Origin: Lysobacter sp. yr284
GTDB taxonomy: Bacteria > Pseudomonadota > Gammaproteobacteria > Xanthomonadales > Xanthomonadaceae
Reading direction: 5' to 3'
Assembly (NCBI RefSeq): GCF_900107375.1
Contig: NZ_FNPT01000023.1
Location: forward strand, 1 to 64,000
DNA: 64,000 bases
Part shown: positions 52,864 through 62,059 of the stretch, in pieces
How positions within the stretch are numbered: the first letter of the stretch is position 1
Layout of the letters: every line of letters starts with the position of its first letter
Made by a program: the position numbers and the translations under genes
The notes under the pieces: generated by a model
Seen by the model: the letters and a program-made list of their open reading frames with translations, nothing else
What the model was told of the DNA's origin: nothing
The model's database searches: none

Positions 52864-53867
52864 ACGACGCCGGTTTCCCGCGCGTGGACGACGAACCCGC
52901 CGACCGCGCCGACGGCCCGTCCGGTGCGACCGCGCCGGCCGACCCCGACGCGTACGGCGCGGTGGTGGTGCTGTGGCAACCCCAGCCCGAGCACGTCGAC
53001 CACCTCGAACGCGTGCGCGCCGCCTGCCGCCATCTGATCGCGGTCGACAACTCGCCGCAGGCCGACGCGGCGCTGCACGCGCGGCTGCGCGCGCGCGGCA
53101 TCGAGGTCCTGCACAACGGCAACCGCGGCGGCATCTCCGGCGCCTACAACCGCGGTGCCGCCGCGCTGTACGCGGCCGGGCGCGAGGTGGTGTTCCTGCT
53201 CGACCAGGACTCGCAGCTGGGCGCGGACTTCTTCGACGGCATGATGCGCGCCTGCGCGCGCGCGCGCATAGACGGCGAGGCCTTCATCGTCGGGCCCAAA
53301 GTGTTCGAGGTGAACCTGGGCCGCTACCTGCCGGTGTTCGCGCCGCAGCCGCGCATGCCCAAGCCCGAGCGCATCGACGACCGCCGCGACGGCTTGGTGC
53401 CGACGCTGTTCGTGATCTCCTCCGGCTCGGCGATGTCGGCAGCGGCGTTCGCGCGCATCGGCGAATTCCGCGAGGACTACTTCATCGAGTACGTCGACAT
53501 CGAATACGGCCTGCGCGCGACCCGCAACGGCGTGCCGGTGCTGGTCAACGCCGCGGTGGAGATGCGCCAGCAGGTCGGCCAGTACGTCAAACGCGGAATC
53601 TTCTCGACCAGCAACCACGTCGCCTGGCGCCGCTATTACGCCTCGCGCAACGCAGTGCACGCGCTGCGCTCCAACGCCTCGCGCTGGTCGATCCACTGGC
53701 TGATCGAACTGCTGACCCTGCACCAGGTCGCCTGCGTGCTGGTGTGCGAGGAGCACAAGCTGCGCAAGGTGGTGGCGATCGCGGTGGGTTACGTCGATGG
53801 ATTGTTCGGCAAGCTCGGCACGTTCGAGCAGCGGCATCCACGGGTGGCGGCGTTCTGCAAGCATTGA
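52860..53867 (+). CDS. GT2-family glycosyltransferase (rhamnosyltransferase-like)
   Basis: The 335-residue protein starts in the ATGA overlap with the acyltransferase. After a 30-residue disordered start the GT-A fold begins: AYGAVVVLWQPQPEHVDHLERV, VDNSPQ, then LHNGNRGGISGAYNRGA. The metal-binding motif is FLLDQDSQLG. Later segments VISSGSAMSAAAFARIG and EDYFIEYVDIEYGLRA match dTDP-rhamnosyltransferases. Two weakly hydrophobic C-terminal helices may attach it to the membrane. The donor sugar is probably dTDP-rhamnose by family, the acceptor unknown. Confidence 0.9.
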   Translation: MNDAGFPRVDDEPADRADGPSGATAPADPDAYGAVVVLWQPQPEHVDHLERVRAACRHLIAVDNSPQADAALHARLRARGIEVLHNGNRGGISGAYNRGAAALYAAGREVVFLLDQDSQLGADFFDGMMRACARARIDGEAFIVGPKVFEVNLGRYLPVFAPQPRMPKPERIDDRRDGLVPTLFVISSGSAMSAAAFARIGEFREDYFIEYVDIEYGLRATRNGVPVLVNAAVEMRQQVGQYVKRGIFSTSNHVAWRRYYASRNAVHALRSNASRWSIHWLIELLTLHQVACVLVCEEHKLRKVVAIAVGYVDGLFGKLGTFEQRHPRVAAFCKH

Positions 53868-53890
53868 GGGTTCGCCGCGTCCGAAAGGAG

Positions 53891-54002
53891 AGCGTCGGGC
53901 CTGAAGGCCCTCCCACAAAAGCGGGCCCTCGCGCTGGCGCGGGTTCTGCCCCGTCGGCGCAGGCCGGCGAGCACTTGTGGGAGGGCCTTCAGGCCCGACG
54001 CT
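53891..54002. repeat. REP-like inverted repeat, family 3
   Basis: Perfect 28-bp arms (53891-53918 and 53975-54002) with core GTCGGGCCTGAAGGCCCTCC flank a 56-base centre. A single diverged copy occurs at 59642-59669. It lies between convergent genes. Confidence 0.9.
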
Positions 54003-54024
54003 GTCGTCTCAGCCCAGGCGAATC

Positions 54025-54570
54025 TCAGAACGCCTCGTTGGCCGGCTGCACGTCGATCCCCAGCCCTCTCGCCACCGCCTTCATGTTCTCGTCGTCGCGC
54101 CGCAGCGCGATCCAGCCCGCGTACGCGTCGCCGCCGGTGTCGTAGTTCCACAGCGTATAGCCGTGCTCGCGCAGGCGGTCGTAGGCGATGGACATCAGTT
54201 CGGGCACGTCCACGCCGTCGAGGAAGTCCTCGTCGGACGGGTCTTCCACGCCCCAGTCGATGCGCAGGCTCCAGCGCGCGGCGAGCTGGTCGATCACATC
54301 GACGAAGCTCGGCGTGTCCTTCCAGTCGACGTAGAACCCGGACACCCAGTCGATCGCCTCGCGCACGGTGTCGACCGGCTCGTCCTCGTCGCCGCCTTCC
54401 TCGCGCGCTTCGCGGTAGCGGGCGAACTGCTGCAGCGCGGTGTCCTCGTCGCCGGGGTTGATCAGCAGCAACAGCTGCCAGACCAGGGCCTCGTCGTCGA
54501 GCTCCTCGCCGTCGTCGCTGGCGAAGTCGTGGCCGTCGTCTTCGTAGTCGGACTCGTTGTCGGGCAGCAT
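54025..54570 (-). CDS. DUF6630-like acidic protein, 181 aa
   Basis: ATG 54570 (MLPDNESDYEDDGHDF) is preferred; an in-frame ATG 27 bases upstream is an alternative. The protein is strongly acidic with a helical first half (DEALVWQLLLLINPGDEDTALQQFARYREARE) and a conserved-looking core WVSGFYVDWKDTPSFVDVIDQLAARW, WGVEDPSDEDFLDGVDVPELM and YTLWNYDTGGDAYAGWIALRRDDE. I believe this is the DUF6630 family, of unknown function. It is soluble and possibly an immunity-like or housekeeping orphan. It precedes the family 3 repeat. Confidence 0.8.
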   Translation of the reverse strand: MLPDNESDYEDDGHDFASDDGEELDDEALVWQLLLLINPGDEDTALQQFARYREAREEGGDEDEPVDTVREAIDWVSGFYVDWKDTPSFVDVIDQLAARWSLRIDWGVEDPSDEDFLDGVDVPELMSIAYDRLREHGYTLWNYDTGGDAYAGWIALRRDDENMKAVARGLGIDVQPANEAF

Positions 54571-54680
54571 CGCAGGCGCTCGCAGGATCGGGCGCACCAT
54601 GGTCGCGCCGGCGGCGGACAAAGGAAAGTACGCGGCCGGCCGGCTGCGCGATGGCGGCGGGCCCGGCGGACGCGCAAAAG

Positions 54681-54706
54681 AAAAGCCCGGCTTGCGCCGG
54701 GCTTTT
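54681..54706 (-). terminator. Intrinsic terminator of the cold-shock gene
   Basis: AAAAGCCCGGC-TTGC-GCCGGGCTTTT is an 11-bp perfect stem. On the minus strand it is followed by CTTTTGCG, giving a T-rich tail. It lies 37 bases after the csp stop codon and could work in both directions. Confidence 0.93.
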
Positions 54707-54743
54707 CGAACTGCTTAGAGCAGTGCCTTGGCAGGCGGGCCGC

Positions 54744-54953
54744 TTACAGCGGCTGCACCTGATCGGCCTGCAGGCCCTTCTGGCCCTGGGTCACGATGAA
54801 GGACACCTTCTGACCTTCCTGCAGGCTCTTGAAGCCGTTGCCGAGGATGGCGCGGAAGTGCACGAACACATCGTCGCCGCTCTCGCGGGAGATGAAGCCG
54901 AAGCCCTTGGCATCGTTGAACCACTTGACAGTGCCGGTCTCGCGATCAGCCAT
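54744..54953 (-). CDS. Cold-shock protein (CspA family)
   Basis: The 69-residue single CSD protein reads [30 protein letters not shown], containing both RNA-binding motifs (KGFGFI and VFVHF). It binds single-stranded RNA and DNA and melts RNA secondary structure. An AAGGAGTT ribosome site lies seven bases before the ATG. A long untranslated leader with a GGGTCAC/GTGACCC hairpin at 55071-55092 precedes it, as is usual for csp genes whose leader folds with temperature. An intrinsic terminator follows. Confidence 0.97.
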   Translation of the reverse strand: MADRETGTVKWFNDAKGFGFISRESGDDVFVHFRAILGNGFKSLQEGQKVSFIVTQGQKGLQADQVQPL

Positions 54954-55349
54954 GTTTGCTAACTCCTTGAAACATAATGTTGAAGTACCGCTTTCGCGGC
55001 GTTGGAGCTGGTCGCAAGGAGGAAGCGTGGGACGATGGAGTGGATCTATGGATCGACGATCTACGGCATCGGGTCACGACCTACGGTGACCCTTGACTAA
55101 CTCAGCACGCACACCGTAGTGGCCTGCGCAACGAAAATCAATCGGTCCGAAGCAGGTTTTCGTCGGTCGCGCCTGGCTGAATTCGCCTTCGCGACCCCGA
55201 CCATCCGGCTAGCCGGTTGATTTTGATGGATTTTTCTGCGTATACGGTTCGAAAGCCCCGTTCAGCCAAAAAGTCGCGGGCGTGTGCCTTTCTTTGCCGG
55301 CGGTCACGCCGCGGCTGCGAATCCGATCGATCCGCGCCCGCCGGGCGGT
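54954..55349. other. csp leader/promoter region and spacer
   Basis: 396 bp without a gene. The part nearest csp contains the hairpin GGGTCAC-GACCTACG-GTGACCC and short repeats of ATCTAYGG/ACCTACGG, likely in the csp untranslated leader. The remainder, towards the HEAT-repeat gene end, shows no feature. Confidence 0.5.
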
Positions 55350-56285
55350 TCAGCCGCCCTCGCCGTTCTCGGCGTCGGCGCGGGCCTGGGCGCGCTTCCA
55401 GATCGCGTACTCGGCGCGGCTGAGGCGGAAGTCCTGCAGCGCCAGCGCGGCCGCGCCGCGGTCGCCGGGCGCGCTGGCCGGGTCGGCGGCGATCGCCAGC
55501 AACGCGTCCTTGAGCCGCTCGCTGCGCGCGTGCGAGCCGGCCACGGCGTTGATCGCCTTGCTGCGCACCGCCGCGGCCGGATCGAGCAGGGCGCGGTGCA
55601 GCGCGTCTTCGGCCTGGCCGGGTTCGGCCCATTGCGCCAGTTGGAACACCGCCTCGGCGCGCACTTCCGGATCGGGATCGCGCGCCAGCAGCGCCAGTTG
55701 CGCGGCCACCGGCGCGGCGTCCTCGTCGGCGACCGCGGCCGGGGTCAGCAGCCGGATCAGTTCGACCTCGCGCTGGGCATCGCCGCCGGCGCGCAGTTTC
55801 GCCAGCAACGCCTCGCGCACCTCGGCGCGCTCCAGCGAGTAGCTGCCGAGCAGGTCGAGCCCGGCGCGCTCGTCCTGGGCGCGGGTGCTGGCGGCCAGCG
55901 ACAGCGCGTAGCGCAGTACGTCCTCGCCGCCCACCGCCTGCAGCAGCGCCAGCAGTTCGCCGCGCGCGTCGGGCTGGGGATCGTTGCGCAGGCGCTGCAG
56001 CAGGTCCTGCAGGAACGCCGGATCGGAGGCCGCGCGCTTGCGCAGCGCTTCGAAGCTGGCCGGGGCGCCGTTGCCGAGGGCGAGGTAGCGCGGGTACGGC
56101 GAGCCGGCTTCGGCGCGGCCGTGGTCGCCGGAGTCGTCGCGTGCTGCGGCGGCGGGCGCGGCGTCCGCGCGCACGGCGAGCGGCGCGGGGCCGGCGCGAT
56201 CGCGGTGGTGCACGTAGGCGCCGCCGGCGAGCGCGCCGATCGCGGCGGAGACCAGGGCGATCGGCAGGGCCTGCTTGAGGTTCAT
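55350..56285 (-). CDS. HEAT-repeat protein with N-terminal membrane anchor, 311 aa
   Basis: ATG 56285 begins MNLKQALPIALVSAAIGALAGG, an uncleaved anchor or signal peptide. A disordered Ala-rich part to about residue 60 follows, then helical HEAT-like repeats. Examples are FLQDLLQRLRNDPQPDARGELLALLQAVGG, ARDPDPEVRAEAVFQLAQWAEPGQAEDALHRALLDPAAAVRSKAINAVAG and the final DFRLSRAEYAIWKRA. Such repeats serve as protein-binding scaffolds, here on the periplasmic side. The upstream in-frame extension is composed of repeat-derived sequence and is not translated in my view. Confidence 0.85.
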   Translation of the reverse strand: MNLKQALPIALVSAAIGALAGGAYVHHRDRAGPAPLAVRADAAPAAAARDDSGDHGRAEAGSPYPRYLALGNGAPASFEALRKRAASDPAFLQDLLQRLRNDPQPDARGELLALLQAVGGEDVLRYALSLAASTRAQDERAGLDLLGSYSLERAEVREALLAKLRAGGDAQREVELIRLLTPAAVADEDAAPVAAQLALLARDPDPEVRAEAVFQLAQWAEPGQAEDALHRALLDPAAAVRSKAINAVAGSHARSERLKDALLAIAADPASAPGDRGAAALALQDFRLSRAEYAIWKRAQARADAENGEGG

Positions 56286-56377
56286 GCGAAGTGGCGGCGC
56301 GGGCGCATGGGGGCAGGATAGCGGCTGGCGGCGGAAGCGTCGGGTTTCGCGGGATCCCGCAGGCGCCCGATCGACAT

Positions 56378-56575
56378 GGATTCCGGCTTTCGCCGCAATG
56401 ACGGGCTCATCGGTTCCGGCGTCTCTCGTTGCGACGGGGCGCGGGTTCCAGCGTTCGCCGTAGTAACGGGGTCGTCGATCCGAGCGTTTGCGGCAATGCG
56501 CCGGATCGCGGATTCCGACGCTCGCCGCCGGGACGGCCCGAGGATTTCCGGCTTTCGCCGAACGCAACCGGCGCC
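56378..56575. repeat. Degenerate 33-bp tandem array, six units
   Basis: Units start near 56378, 56412, 56444, 56477, 56510 and 56542, spacing 32-34 bp. The best unit is GGATTCCGGCTTTCGCCGCA followed by ATGACGGG; others keep GGTTCC/GGATTCC and the CGTTCGCCG core with many changes. The unit resembles common intergenic palindromes of xanthomonads. It lies between the HEAT-repeat and M23 genes. Confidence 0.75.
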
Positions 56576-56638
56576 CGCTTCGCGAACCAAGCGGGCGCCG
56601 GCGCGGTGCTGCGCCTGGTCAAGCAGCGCGGCGCGCCG

Positions 56639-57415
56639 TCAACAGTTCGGCGCCACCCGACCGTCCGAGCCGGTGTAGGTATAGGCGTCGGGGATGAAGC
56701 GGCCGCTGCCGATCCGGTTCCAGATGTTGCTGGTGCCGTAGGTGCCGCTGACCGAGGTACCCGTGGTCTGGCACTGGATCGTGACCTTGGCGCCATTGGC
56801 CAGGCTGCCGACGACGGAATACGTGGTGCCGGGGCCGGAGCGCACGTTGAGCGGCGTGCCGTTGGTGCCGACCGTTCCGGTCGCGCCGCCGCTGCCGCCG
56901 CAGGAATTGCGGCTGGTGTAGCTGCCGCTGCCCCAGTAGGCGATCTGCGCGCCGTTGAACTTGATCTTCTGCGCCGCGCCGTTGAGGCGCTCTTCGAAGT
57001 GCAGGTGCGGGCCGGTCGAGCCGCCGGTGCTGCCGACGGTGCCGATGGACTTGCCGATCGCCACGTTCTGGCCGACCGAGACCGAGTACGAGTTCAAGTG
57101 CGCGTACAGCGTGCTCCAGCCGCCGCCGTGGTCGATCACCACGTACTTGCCGTAACTGGTGCTGCCGAGGTTGCGCACCACGCTGACGGTGCCGGCCGCG
57201 GCGGCGACGACGGTGTCGCCTTCGTCGTTGGCGCGGTTGAAGTCCACAGAGTTCTGCGGGCTGTGGTTGGTGCGGGTCTGGCCCTCCCAGACCTGGCCGC
57301 AGGGGAACGGCATCTGGAAGGTCGGTGCGGCCTGCGCGGCGCTGCCGAACAGCGAGGCGAAGGCCAGCAGCGCCAGCGCGCTGCGGGTACGGAAGCGATT
57401 GCGTCGGACGTTCAC
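56639..57415 (-). CDS. Secreted M23 metallopeptidase with SH3 domain, 258 aa
   Basis: The start is most likely GTG 57415, giving a signal peptide ([29 protein letters not shown]). The M23 (lysostaphin/LasA-type) domain follows: [29 protein letters not shown] with first zinc ligands, then [24 protein letters not shown] and [10 protein letters not shown] with the HLH motif. A Gly/Thr linker leads to a bacterial SH3b domain ([27 protein letters not shown]). It should cut peptide cross-bridges of peptidoglycan outside the cell. It heads a run of wall-lytic genes on the same strand. Confidence 0.92.
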   Translation of the reverse strand: MNVRRNRFRTRSALALLAFASLFGSAAQAAPTFQMPFPCGQVWEGQTRTNHSPQNSVDFNRANDEGDTVVAAAAGTVSVVRNLGSTSYGKYVVIDHGGGWSTLYAHLNSYSVSVGQNVAIGKSIGTVGSTGGSTGPHLHFEERLNGAAQKIKFNGAQIAYWGSGSYTSRNSCGGSGGATGTVGTNGTPLNVRSGPGTTYSVVGSLANGAKVTIQCQTTGTSVSGTYGTSNIWNRIGSGRFIPDAYTYTGSDGRVAPNC

Positions 57416-57470
57416 GGGTGCGGCTCCTGGTTGGGCGGCCGCCGAAGGGGCGGCGCGGTGGTGGCGAAGG

Positions 57471-59591
57471 TCAGTGCACGATCTGCACATCGTCGAGGTA
57501 GAGGTTGACGTCGAAGCCGGTCTGCTCGCGCAGCAGCCAGACCGCGTCCAGGCGCACGCCGGCAGCGTCGATGCGGCCGTTGCTGGCGCCGGCCCAGGCG
57601 TTCCATTGCGCATCGTCGCCGAGCGTCCATTCCAGGTACGTCCACTGGTTGGCGGGGATCGCGCGTTCGACGCTGCGCTCGGTGCCGTCGCTGTCGTCGA
57701 TGCTCAACGCGGCGCGCAGGCCGCTGCCGCCGGTGTAGATCCACAGGCCGACCTTGCCGCCGGCGCGGATCAACTCGACGTTGTTGGCCGGGGTGCCGCC
57801 GCCGGAGAGCAGCCGCACCGACCAGGCCGTGGCGACATTCGGATCGTCCTTGAGCAGCACCCGCAGCGAACACGCGCCGTTGCGGCGGGTGGCGCAGTCG
57901 CGCTGCGCCAGCGAGGCGGTCGAGATCCCGACCGTGCTGCCCGAGTAAGTCGGCGCGCTGTCGAAGCGGCCGACGCCGGTTTCGAAGTCTTCCAGCACCA
58001 CCGCGCCCGGGCCCGGACCGGCGCCGTCGTTGGCGAGGTAGGCGTTGCGCTGGCCGCCGGGGGCGTTGTTGCCGTTGAAGTAGTGGTTGGCGATCCAGCG
58101 CCAGTCGCGGCCGTTGTTCGCCGCCCAGCGCTGGGTGCCCCACTGGCTCATGCCGCGGCCGTGGCCGAAGCAGCCGCGGCCGCGGCCGACCTCGTCGGAC
58201 AGACACGGCCAGCCGTTGCGCGGCGAGCCGTTGCGGCCGTTGCCGCAGCTCAGGTCGGTGTTGACGCAGGACAGCCCGTCGGACGGATCGTCCCAGGCGT
58301 TGTTCTCCGACGAGTATTCGCTGAAGGCGGCGCTGGCGCCGTCGCGGGTCAGGACCACGCCGCGGGTGGCCGCGGCGGCGGCGACGGTGGCCGACACGCT
58401 GTCGCCGTCGAAGGCCTGGCACGAGGTGCTGGCGCAGATGTCGTAGCGGCTGTTGACCGGATGGGCGACGTAGTACGCGGCGTAACTGCGGTAGGCGACC
58501 GCGCCGGCGGCGAGCGATTGCGGGTTCCACGAGGCGATCCATTCTTCGTCGAGGCCGCGGCCGACGTAGTCCTCGAAGGCGTACACCGACATCGAACTGC
58601 ACGAGCGCCCGGAGCAGTTGGTGCCGACGCGGATGCTGGCCGGCACCGGTACGTTGGCCGACTGCGCGGCCAGGCGCTGCGCGCGCGCGACTGTCGCCGG
58701 TTGCGCCGGGTCGTACGCGCTCGCAGCAGCGCTCGCGGCGTCGGCGGCCGGCATCGGCCGTTGCAGGTCGGCGCTGGCGCGGGCGCGCTGCTGCACGTGG
58801 CGGCGGTCGCTGCGGATCAGGCCCTGGCCGGGTTCGAGATCGACGATCAAGCTGCGCGCGTCGTTGAGCAGCGGCAGGCCGGCGAGTTCGCGGCCGCGAT
58901 GGCCGGGCGCTTCGACGGTCAGGTCCACGGTGGCCGGCAAGGCCTCCGCGGCGGCCGTCTGGGCCGGCAACTGCGCGGACAGTTCGAAATAGCCGTCGCG
59001 GTCGCTGCGCGCGCGGCCGCCCTGGCTGCTGCGCACCGTCGCGCCGGCCAGCGGCGCGCCGCTGGCGGCGTCGAACACGCGGCCGGCGAACACGGCGCAG
59101 CGCGCGCAGGCCGCGGCCTTGAGCGCGAGCCGGTCGAGCGCGTCGGACGACACCGTCGGCGGCAGCCACACCGTCAGCGGCAAGGGTTGCGCGGCGTCGA
59201 TGCGCACGCGCGCGCTCAGGCGCTGGTGGCCCGCGGCGCCGATGCGCAGTTCGTATTCGCCTGCGGCCAGGGCCGCGCTGCGCGCGCCGCGTACGCCGGG
59301 ATCGGTAGCGAGCGCGCGCACGCGCGCGCCGTCGTCGAGCGGGTGGATGCTGAGGTTGGCGTCGAGCGCGCCGCCGTCGACGCTGTCGCGCACGCGGATG
59401 CGCAGCAGGCGGTCGCCGGAACCGGCGGCGGCCGCCGGCGGCGACGCCGGCGTGGCGGACGCGACGGCCGGCGCGCTGGCGGCGGCGCGTTCGCGCAGCC
59501 AGTGAGCGAAGACGGTGCCGGCGAGCAGCAGCGCGAGCACCGCCAACCAGGTCGGCGCGCGGCGCGGCGGCGATGAGTGCGGATCGTTCAT
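57471..59591 (-). CDS. SpoIID/LytB-like protein with C-terminal beta-sandwich domain, 706 aa
   Basis: ATG 59591 follows GGGGAA. An N-terminal membrane anchor ([20 protein letters not shown]) precedes a carboxypeptidase-regulatory-like beta domain (about 65-250, with [17 protein letters not shown] and [10 protein letters not shown]). The SpoIID/LytB domain (about 320-520) has the candidate catalytic acidic cluster [10 protein letters not shown] and [16 protein letters not shown]. SpoIID is a lytic transglycosylase acting on denuded glycan. The last about 170 residues ([15 protein letters not shown] to the end) are a jelly-roll-type domain shared with the neighbouring amidase. Spacing to the M23 gene is 55 bp. 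Confidence 0.9.
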   Translation of the reverse strand: MNDPHSSPPRRAPTWLAVLALLLAGTVFAHWLRERAAASAPAVASATPASPPAAAAGSGDRLLRIRVRDSVDGGALDANLSIHPLDDGARVRALATDPGVRGARSAALAAGEYELRIGAAGHQRLSARVRIDAAQPLPLTVWLPPTVSSDALDRLALKAAACARCAVFAGRVFDAASGAPLAGATVRSSQGGRARSDRDGYFELSAQLPAQTAAAEALPATVDLTVEAPGHRGRELAGLPLLNDARSLIVDLEPGQGLIRSDRRHVQQRARASADLQRPMPAADAASAAASAYDPAQPATVARAQRLAAQSANVPVPASIRVGTNCSGRSCSSMSVYAFEDYVGRGLDEEWIASWNPQSLAAGAVAYRSYAAYYVAHPVNSRYDICASTSCQAFDGDSVSATVAAAAATRGVVLTRDGASAAFSEYSSENNAWDDPSDGLSCVNTDLSCGNGRNGSPRNGWPCLSDEVGRGRGCFGHGRGMSQWGTQRWAANNGRDWRWIANHYFNGNNAPGGQRNAYLANDGAGPGPGAVVLEDFETGVGRFDSAPTYSGSTVGISTASLAQRDCATRRNGACSLRVLLKDDPNVATAWSVRLLSGGGTPANNVELIRAGGKVGLWIYTGGSGLRAALSIDDSDGTERSVERAIPANQWTYLEWTLGDDAQWNAWAGASNGRIDAAGVRLDAVWLLREQTGFDVNLYLDDVQIVH

Positions 59592-59641
59592 GCGGATTCC
59601 CCGTGGCGCGGGTCTGCGGGTTCGGCCTGGGCGGAGCGGAC

Positions 59642-59669
59642 AGCGTCGGGCTTGAAGGCCCTCCCGCAA
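59642..59669. repeat. REP-like element family 3, single diverged arm
   Basis: The sequence GTCGGGCTTGAAGGCCCTCC with flanks matches the arms at 53891-54002 with two changes. It has no partner arm nearby. Confidence 0.75.
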
Positions 59670-59748
59670 CGGCGCAAGCCCGGTTGCGAATCGTCGCCGA
59701 GAGCCGGCGCGCAGGCCGCCGCGGGATTGCGGCCTGCGCGCGGGGCGC

Positions 59749-61725
59749 TCAGTTCTTCGTTTGCACGTCGTCGAGGTACACGTTGACGTCGAACGCGGTC
59801 TGGTCGCGGTACAGCCACACCGCGTCGAGCTTGACCGTAGCCGCGGTGATCGCGCCGTTGGCGCCGCCAACCCAGGCGTCCCATTGGGCGTCGTCGTCCA
59901 GGCGCCATTCCAGGTAAGTCCAGGTGTTGACCGGAATCGCGCGCGCGACCGAGCGCTCGGTGCCGTCGCTGTCGTCGATGCCGATCGCCGCGCTCACGCC
60001 GCTGGCGCCGGTATAGACCCAGACGCCGACCTTGCCGCCGGCGCGGGTCAACGCCGCGTTGCTGCCCGGGTTGCCGCCGCCGGACAGCAGGCGCACCGCC
60101 CATGCGTTGGAACTTGCGGCGTCGTCCTTGAGCAACACCCGCAGCGAGCATTCGCCGTTCTTGCGCGTGGTGCAGTTGCGTTCGGCCAGCGAAGCGGCGG
60201 AGATGCCGGTGGTGCTGCCCGAATACGCCGGCGCGCTGTCGAAATGGCCGACCGAGCTTTCGAAGCTGTCGATCACACTGCCGCCGCCAGGCGTGCCCGG
60301 GTTGAGCAGGTTGTAGTAGCGGGCCCAATCCCAATACTGGCCCGGGTCGGTGTGGGTCTGGCTGCTGTAGTGCTGGTGGCCTTTGACCTTGACGCTGGCC
60401 GGCAGCACGTTGATGCCGGTGCCGCCCGGGCCCTTGAACGCGCTGGCGCAGCCGATCGCGCTGTAGGTCGCGCAGAAGTGCCGGGTCAGCGCGGCCGAGG
60501 CGTTGTACATCGCCGCCGTGTACCAGCTGGCGTTGGCGATGAAGCCTTCGTGCTCGATGCCGAGCGTGGTCTTGTTGTGCACGCCGACGTGGTGGGCCGC
60601 GCGGTTCTCGCGCACCATCTGGGTGATCTGGCCGTCGGAGCTGCGGATCAGGTAGTGCGCGCTGACGCTGTTGGGATTGTTCTGGAACCACGAGATGCTG
60701 CCGGCGTAGTAGCCCTGCATCGTGTGGATGGTGACCGAGTCGTACGACGTGCGCGTGGAGTGGTACGGCGAGGCCACCCACAATGCCGGCGGGTAGTCGG
60801 TGCTCTTTTCCGCCGCCGCAGCGACTTCGCTGCGCGAGCCGGCCGGCGCGCGCAGGGTCTCGTCGAGCGGATCGATGCGCCAGCCGCCGTCGGCGCCGAG
60901 CGCCTCGACCTTGTCGGCGGCGACGTCCAGGCGTACGAACGGCGCGCGCAGGCGCAGCAGCGCCGGCGCGTCGAACGCGCGTTCCCAGGCCACCGCGCGC
61001 GCGGGCACGACGATGCCGCGGTCGTTGACGCCCTTGTCCTGCGCCGACAGCACGTCGAAGGCGAAGCTGGCGCGCGCGTGCGACTGCACCGCGCTCTTGG
61101 CCGCGGCGCCGGCGGAAGGCGCGAAGCCGGCGTAACGTTCCAGCGCGGCGCGGGTGGCTTCCACCGGCGATTTCGCGTTCACCGCGTCGGCGCGCAATTC
61201 GCGGTCGAGCAAGGCGGCGGCGGCGAGGATGTTGCTGGCCGGATCGCGCAGCACCCGCTGCGCCGGCACGCCGAGCAGGCGCGCGCCCTCGCCGGCCTGG
61301 TCGGCGAAGCCTTCGCCGTGGTACAGGCCCATGACGCCGTAGGCGCGCGGCATGTGCTGGTGCTGCTCGCCGTAGCCGGCGGCGTCGGGCTGCAGGTGCT
61401 GCCAGCGCGTGGTGACGTAGGCCACCGCTTCCAGCGTGCCGGCCGGGATCGACGGATAGCGCGCATAGGCCTGGCGGAAGTAGCCGGCGTAGAGCTGGCG
61501 GTCGATCCGCGACAGCGATTCTTCCAGGCGCAGGCGCTGGGCCAACGCCGGGTCTTGCGGCGCGGCGCCCGCACGCGCATCGGCGTGAGCGGCGCCGGCG
61601 AAGCCGCAGGCGATCAGCAGCGCCAGCGACAAGGACGACAGCGAATTCGCCGACGACGCGCGGCCCGAAAGCGCGCGCGACAGCGGCCGCCGGCGCGCGC
61701 GCCGGGTTACGGAATATTCGTTCAT
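59749..61725 (-). CDS. Secreted amidase_2 with degenerate lysozyme-like domain and C-terminal beta-sandwich, 658 aa
   Basis: After a long signal region (about 1-49) comes a lysozyme/transglycosylase-like domain parallel to that of the protein at 49838-51442. Here the motif reads AVAYVTTRW, where the paralogue has AIAYSETNW, so the candidate catalytic Glu is lost. The amidase domain (about 325-475) keeps VTIHTMQG, LGIEHEG, VKGHQHY and THTDPGQYWDW, so zinc binding looks intact. The C-terminal about 165 residues (FESSVGHFDSAPAYSG to the end) match the C-terminus of the SpoIID-like neighbour. A GGGGATAA ribosome site precedes the ATG. Confidence 0.92.
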   Translation of the reverse strand: MNEYSVTRRARRRPLSRALSGRASSANSLSSLSLALLIACGFAGAAHADARAGAAPQDPALAQRLRLEESLSRIDRQLYAGYFRQAYARYPSIPAGTLEAVAYVTTRWQHLQPDAAGYGEQHQHMPRAYGVMGLYHGEGFADQAGEGARLLGVPAQRVLRDPASNILAAAALLDRELRADAVNAKSPVEATRAALERYAGFAPSAGAAAKSAVQSHARASFAFDVLSAQDKGVNDRGIVVPARAVAWERAFDAPALLRLRAPFVRLDVAADKVEALGADGGWRIDPLDETLRAPAGSRSEVAAAAEKSTDYPPALWVASPYHSTRTSYDSVTIHTMQGYYAGSISWFQNNPNSVSAHYLIRSSDGQITQMVRENRAAHHVGVHNKTTLGIEHEGFIANASWYTAAMYNASAALTRHFCATYSAIGCASAFKGPGGTGINVLPASVKVKGHQHYSSQTHTDPGQYWDWARYYNLLNPGTPGGGSVIDSFESSVGHFDSAPAYSGSTTGISAASLAERNCTTRKNGECSLRVLLKDDAASSNAWAVRLLSGGGNPGSNAALTRAGGKVGVWVYTGASGVSAAIGIDDSDGTERSVARAIPVNTWTYLEWRLDDDAQWDAWVGGANGAITAATVKLDAVWLYRDQTAFDVNVYLDDVQTKN

Positions 61726-62059
61726 GTTGTTTATCCCCGAGAGAATTAAAAATTCCCGCGCCGCTCTTGTACTGCATTTGTTTGTCGCGCAAGTGCTGGC
61801 CGCCGCGGTTTGCGCGGGCAGTGTTCGGTTCCGCGACGCCAGTCACCCGGCGAGTGCGCGCTGCGGCGAATCCATGGCCGCGCCGCAGCGCAGCCGCTGG
61901 TGCGGCGCGTCATGGCGTCGCGGCGGCGAGCGAAGGCGCGGTTGCCGCGACGGCGGACGCGACGGTCTAGGGTCGCCCCTAGTTTCAGAGCTGAACGGGC
62001 GCTCTTATCTTGGCCGCCTGGACGCCGGGCGCGTCCGCCAACCCAGGGGAATTCCAGCG
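61726..62059. other. Divergent intergenic region
   Basis: 334 bp between the amidase and the last gene. An AT-rich patch (GGAATTTTTAATTCTC on the minus strand, near 61745) probably belongs to the amidase promoter. No repeat or RNA gene was found. Confidence 0.5.

Noticed and set aside
55138-55632. Minus-strand ORF overlapping the HEAT-repeat gene end
   Set aside because: Most of it lies in a shadow frame of the HEAT-repeat gene, and the rest has no ribosome site or domain.
56378-56575. CRISPR array
   Set aside because: Units are tandem without unique spacers and strongly diverged; no cas genes are present.
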